Assembly (NCBI RefSeq): GCF_002224645.1
Contig: NZ_CP022121.1
Span: 3,378,501-3,442,500 of the forward strand
Source: Dehalobacterium formicoaceticum
GTDB lineage: Bacteria > Bacillota > Dehalobacteriia > Dehalobacteriales > Dehalobacteriaceae
Direction of reading: 5' to 3'
Length of the DNA stretch: 64,000 bases
Shown here piece by piece: positions 62,407 to 64,000 of this stretch. The position numbers and the translations under genes are program-made. The notes under the pieces were generated by a model, which was not told the origin of the DNA, did no database searches, and saw only the letters and a list, made by a program, of their open reading frames with translations. Every line of letters starts with the position of its first letter. Positions within the stretch are counted from its first letter, which is position 1.

Positions 62407-64000
62407 ATGCCAACAAAAGCGCAATCCTTTGCACAACTTGCAGAGTTTACCGCCGAGCACCTGACAAGCAGCCTTGCCAACTGGACTGGATTTCTTACCA
62501 CCGTAGGGCGACTATATAAATATCCATACCATGAGCAGTTAATGATTTACGCACAAAGACCTGATGCAACGGCTTGTGCTGATTATGAGCTTTGGAATAA
62601 CAAAATGAACCGATTTGTTCACCGTGGCTCCACAGGCATTGCACTTCTTGATTCCACAGGTGACAAGCCAAAGCTTAAATATGTATTTGATGTTTCCGAT
62701 ACAGGCGGCAGAGAAAATTCTCGCCGCCCTTTTCTTTGGGAGATGCAAAATCACCACACCGAGCCTGTTCTTGAAATGCTTTCAGATAAATTTGATGTAG
62801 AAGAAAGTTCTCTTTTCGAGGCGTTTGACATCATTGCACGAAATCTATCGAAGGCGTATTATGAAGACCACAGAGATGATATTCGTTATCTCACAGGAAG
62901 CAGCTTTTTAGAAGATTACGATGAGCTTAGTCTCCAAACTGCTTTTGTAGATGCGGCAACTGTCAGTACTTCTTATACCTTGATGAAACGATGCGGACTG
63001 GATACAGAGGCATATTTCACCCATGAGGATTTCCTCCCTATTTTCGATTTTAATACAGCTGATGCCGTTTGCCTTTTGGGTACAGCCGTCAGTGAACAAT
63101 CCGAAAAGATATTTAGACAAATAGCCATAACCATTGCAAAAACAGAACGTGAAAGGAGCAGCGAATATGAACAACATCACTTATCAGAAGAACGGGGATT
63201 ATCAGATACCAAACCTGAGCATAGCGCCACAGGATCAGCCTTTGGGGAAATACGGGAGGATGCGAAAAACATATCTTCAGAAGCATCGGACAGCCTTGTT
63301 CAATTCCCTACTCCTGAGCGAGAAACTCTACCCTCATCTATTGGAGATAGATCACACCGCAACCAGACGGATGGATCAAATCATGACCGATTTACAGAAA
63401 AAGCAGACACCTCCCGACAAGATGATCTATCAGATGGAATGGGTAGGATACATGAACAACTTGAAGGCGCAAGCGGAGGAACTGATACTGGCGGAACTTA
63501 TCTACAACTAAATCTTTTCCCAACAGAAGAAGAACAAATACAGCGTATAGCAGAGAGCGAAATGTCCTCTGCTTTTTCTTTGTCCTTATCAGAGATAGAG
63601 CACGAGCTTGTGCGTGGCACAGGCACACAGGATGGGAAATTCCGTGTCCAGCAGCTCTATCAGACCATGCCAGACCGCAAAACTGCCATTGATTTTTTGA
63701 AACAGGAATATGGATATTATGGGCATAGCCACACCTTTACCGATGGCACAAGTGGATTTGTTGATTATCAGCCATCAAAAGGCATGGTAATACAGCACTA
63801 TGCCTCCAGCAGTAATATTGCTTTAAAGTGGGACGATGTTGAAAAACATCTTCGTGCCATGGTCCAATCTGATCGCTATTTAACCACTATTGAAAAAGAC
63901 GAGCTTGATCACCGTGAAAGAGCTTCCATAGGAATGGATAATGCCATCCAAGAAAGTGAAATGGAACAAGCGCCACAGCCTGATCCCGTAGCACAAGAAA
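62407..64000 (+). CDS. Very large ICE helicase/methylase-type protein, N-terminal part
   Basis: The frame is open for 531 codons to the right edge. It starts at ATG 62407, behind AAAGGAGG. The N-terminal segment FTAEHLTSSLANWTGFLTTV, GRLYKYPYHEQLMIYAQRPD and FVHRGSTGIALLD matches the start of the ~2000-3000-residue SNF2 helicase/DNA methylase fusions of Tn1549-like elements. The catalytic helicase and methylase motifs must lie beyond the window, so function rests on N-terminal resemblance and position. A low-complexity linker (around residues 250-370) and a second YodL-like region (FRVQQLYQTMPDRKTAIDFL) are visible. Confidence 0.8.
   Translation, partial: MPTKAQSFAQLAEFTAEHLTSSLANWTGFLTTVGRLYKYPYHEQLMIYAQRPDATACADYELWNNKMNRFVHRGSTGIALLDSTGDKPKLKYVFDVSDTGGRENSRRPFLWEMQNHHTEPVLEMLSDKFDVEESSLFEAFDIIARNLSKAYYEDHRDDIRYLTGSSFLEDYDELSLQTAFVDAATVSTSYTLMKRCGLDTEAYFTHEDFLPIFDFNTADAVCLLGTAVSEQSEKIFRQIAITIAKTERERSSEYEQHHLSEERGLSDTKPEHSATGSAFGEIREDAKNISSEASDSLVQFPTPERETLPSSIGDRSHRNQTDGSNHDRFTEKADTSRQDDLSDGMGRIHEQLEGASGGTDTGGTYLQLNLFPTEEEQIQRIAESEMSSAFSLSLSEIEHELVRGTGTQDGKFRVQQLYQTMPDRKTAIDFLKQEYGYYGHSHTFTDGTSGFVDYQPSKGMVIQHYASSSNIALKWDDVEKHLRAMVQSDRYLTTIEKDELDHRERASIGMDNAIQESEMEQAPQPDPVAQE

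Overview
The window looks like a low-to-mid GC Gram-positive anaerobe of class Clostridia. The support is strong AGGAGG-type ribosome binding sites, type II-A CRISPR genes, a Tn1549-like conjugative element, and abundant IS and RAYT/REP debris. No rRNA or tRNA gene is visible. Species is not determinable from sequence alone; a Peptococcaceae-like genome is only an impression.

Region 1 (1-14.2 kb): chromosomal genes of small-molecule and stress metabolism. They include an iron alcohol dehydrogenase (cut by the left edge), a PaaI-type thioesterase, an arginase-family protein, a CGGC protein, a methyltransferase, a PNPOx-like flavoprotein and a leftward operon of alpha/beta hydrolase, RibD-like reductase, broken cupin and carboxymuconolactone-decarboxylase (CMD) protein. 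That operon faces a MerR/NmlR-like regulator. Three near-identical operators (CTTAAAG-N4-CTTTAAG) lie in promoters with 19-bp spacers, and together they define a small regulon resembling the AdhR electrophile response. Next come a frameshifted flavodoxin-ferredoxin (EFR1) gene, a flavin reductase, a GyrI-like protein with a small partner, a nucleotidyltransferase remnant, a CPBP protease and an unrecognised 404-aa protein.

Region 2 (14.2-26.0 kb): a mobile-element graveyard. It holds a RAYT tail, IS3 copy 1 (with a structured non-coding segment), a small membrane protein, and IS21 copy A, which splits a PqqD-like gene and has a 6-bp target duplication. An IS256-like remnant, a decayed IS21 copy, a frameshifted three-repeat tyrosine recombinase cut by an IS66 element, and a DUF6431 gene follow.

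Region 3 (26.2-34.6 kb): a complete type II-A CRISPR-Cas locus. An array of 34 repeats, a leader, csn2, cas2, cas1 and cas9 read leftward, and a divergent tracrRNA starts beside the cas9 start codon.

Region 4 (34.6-41.1 kb): REP-like repeats, a transposase tail, IS3 copy 2, a frameshifted membrane protein, and a RhuM-family gene split by an IS4-family element. Two facing fragments of an RlmD-like C-terminal module end the region.

Region 5 (41.1-64 kb): a Tn1549/CTn-like integrative conjugative element, open at the right edge. It encodes ParA, ParB, a replication-initiator-like protein with iteron-like internal repeats, PcfB, a VirD4 coupling protein, pilin-like, VirB6-like, PrgI and VirB4 proteins, and a DinD cargo gene between hairpins. 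A CHAP peptidoglycan hydrolase, DUF4315 and DUF4366 proteins, a tiny coupled ORF, a topoisomerase III gene split by IS21 copy B, a large ArdC-type protein, small accessory proteins and the start of a very large helicase/methylase-type protein follow. The conjugation genes mostly overlap or lie a few bases apart and run rightward, as one long transfer operon.
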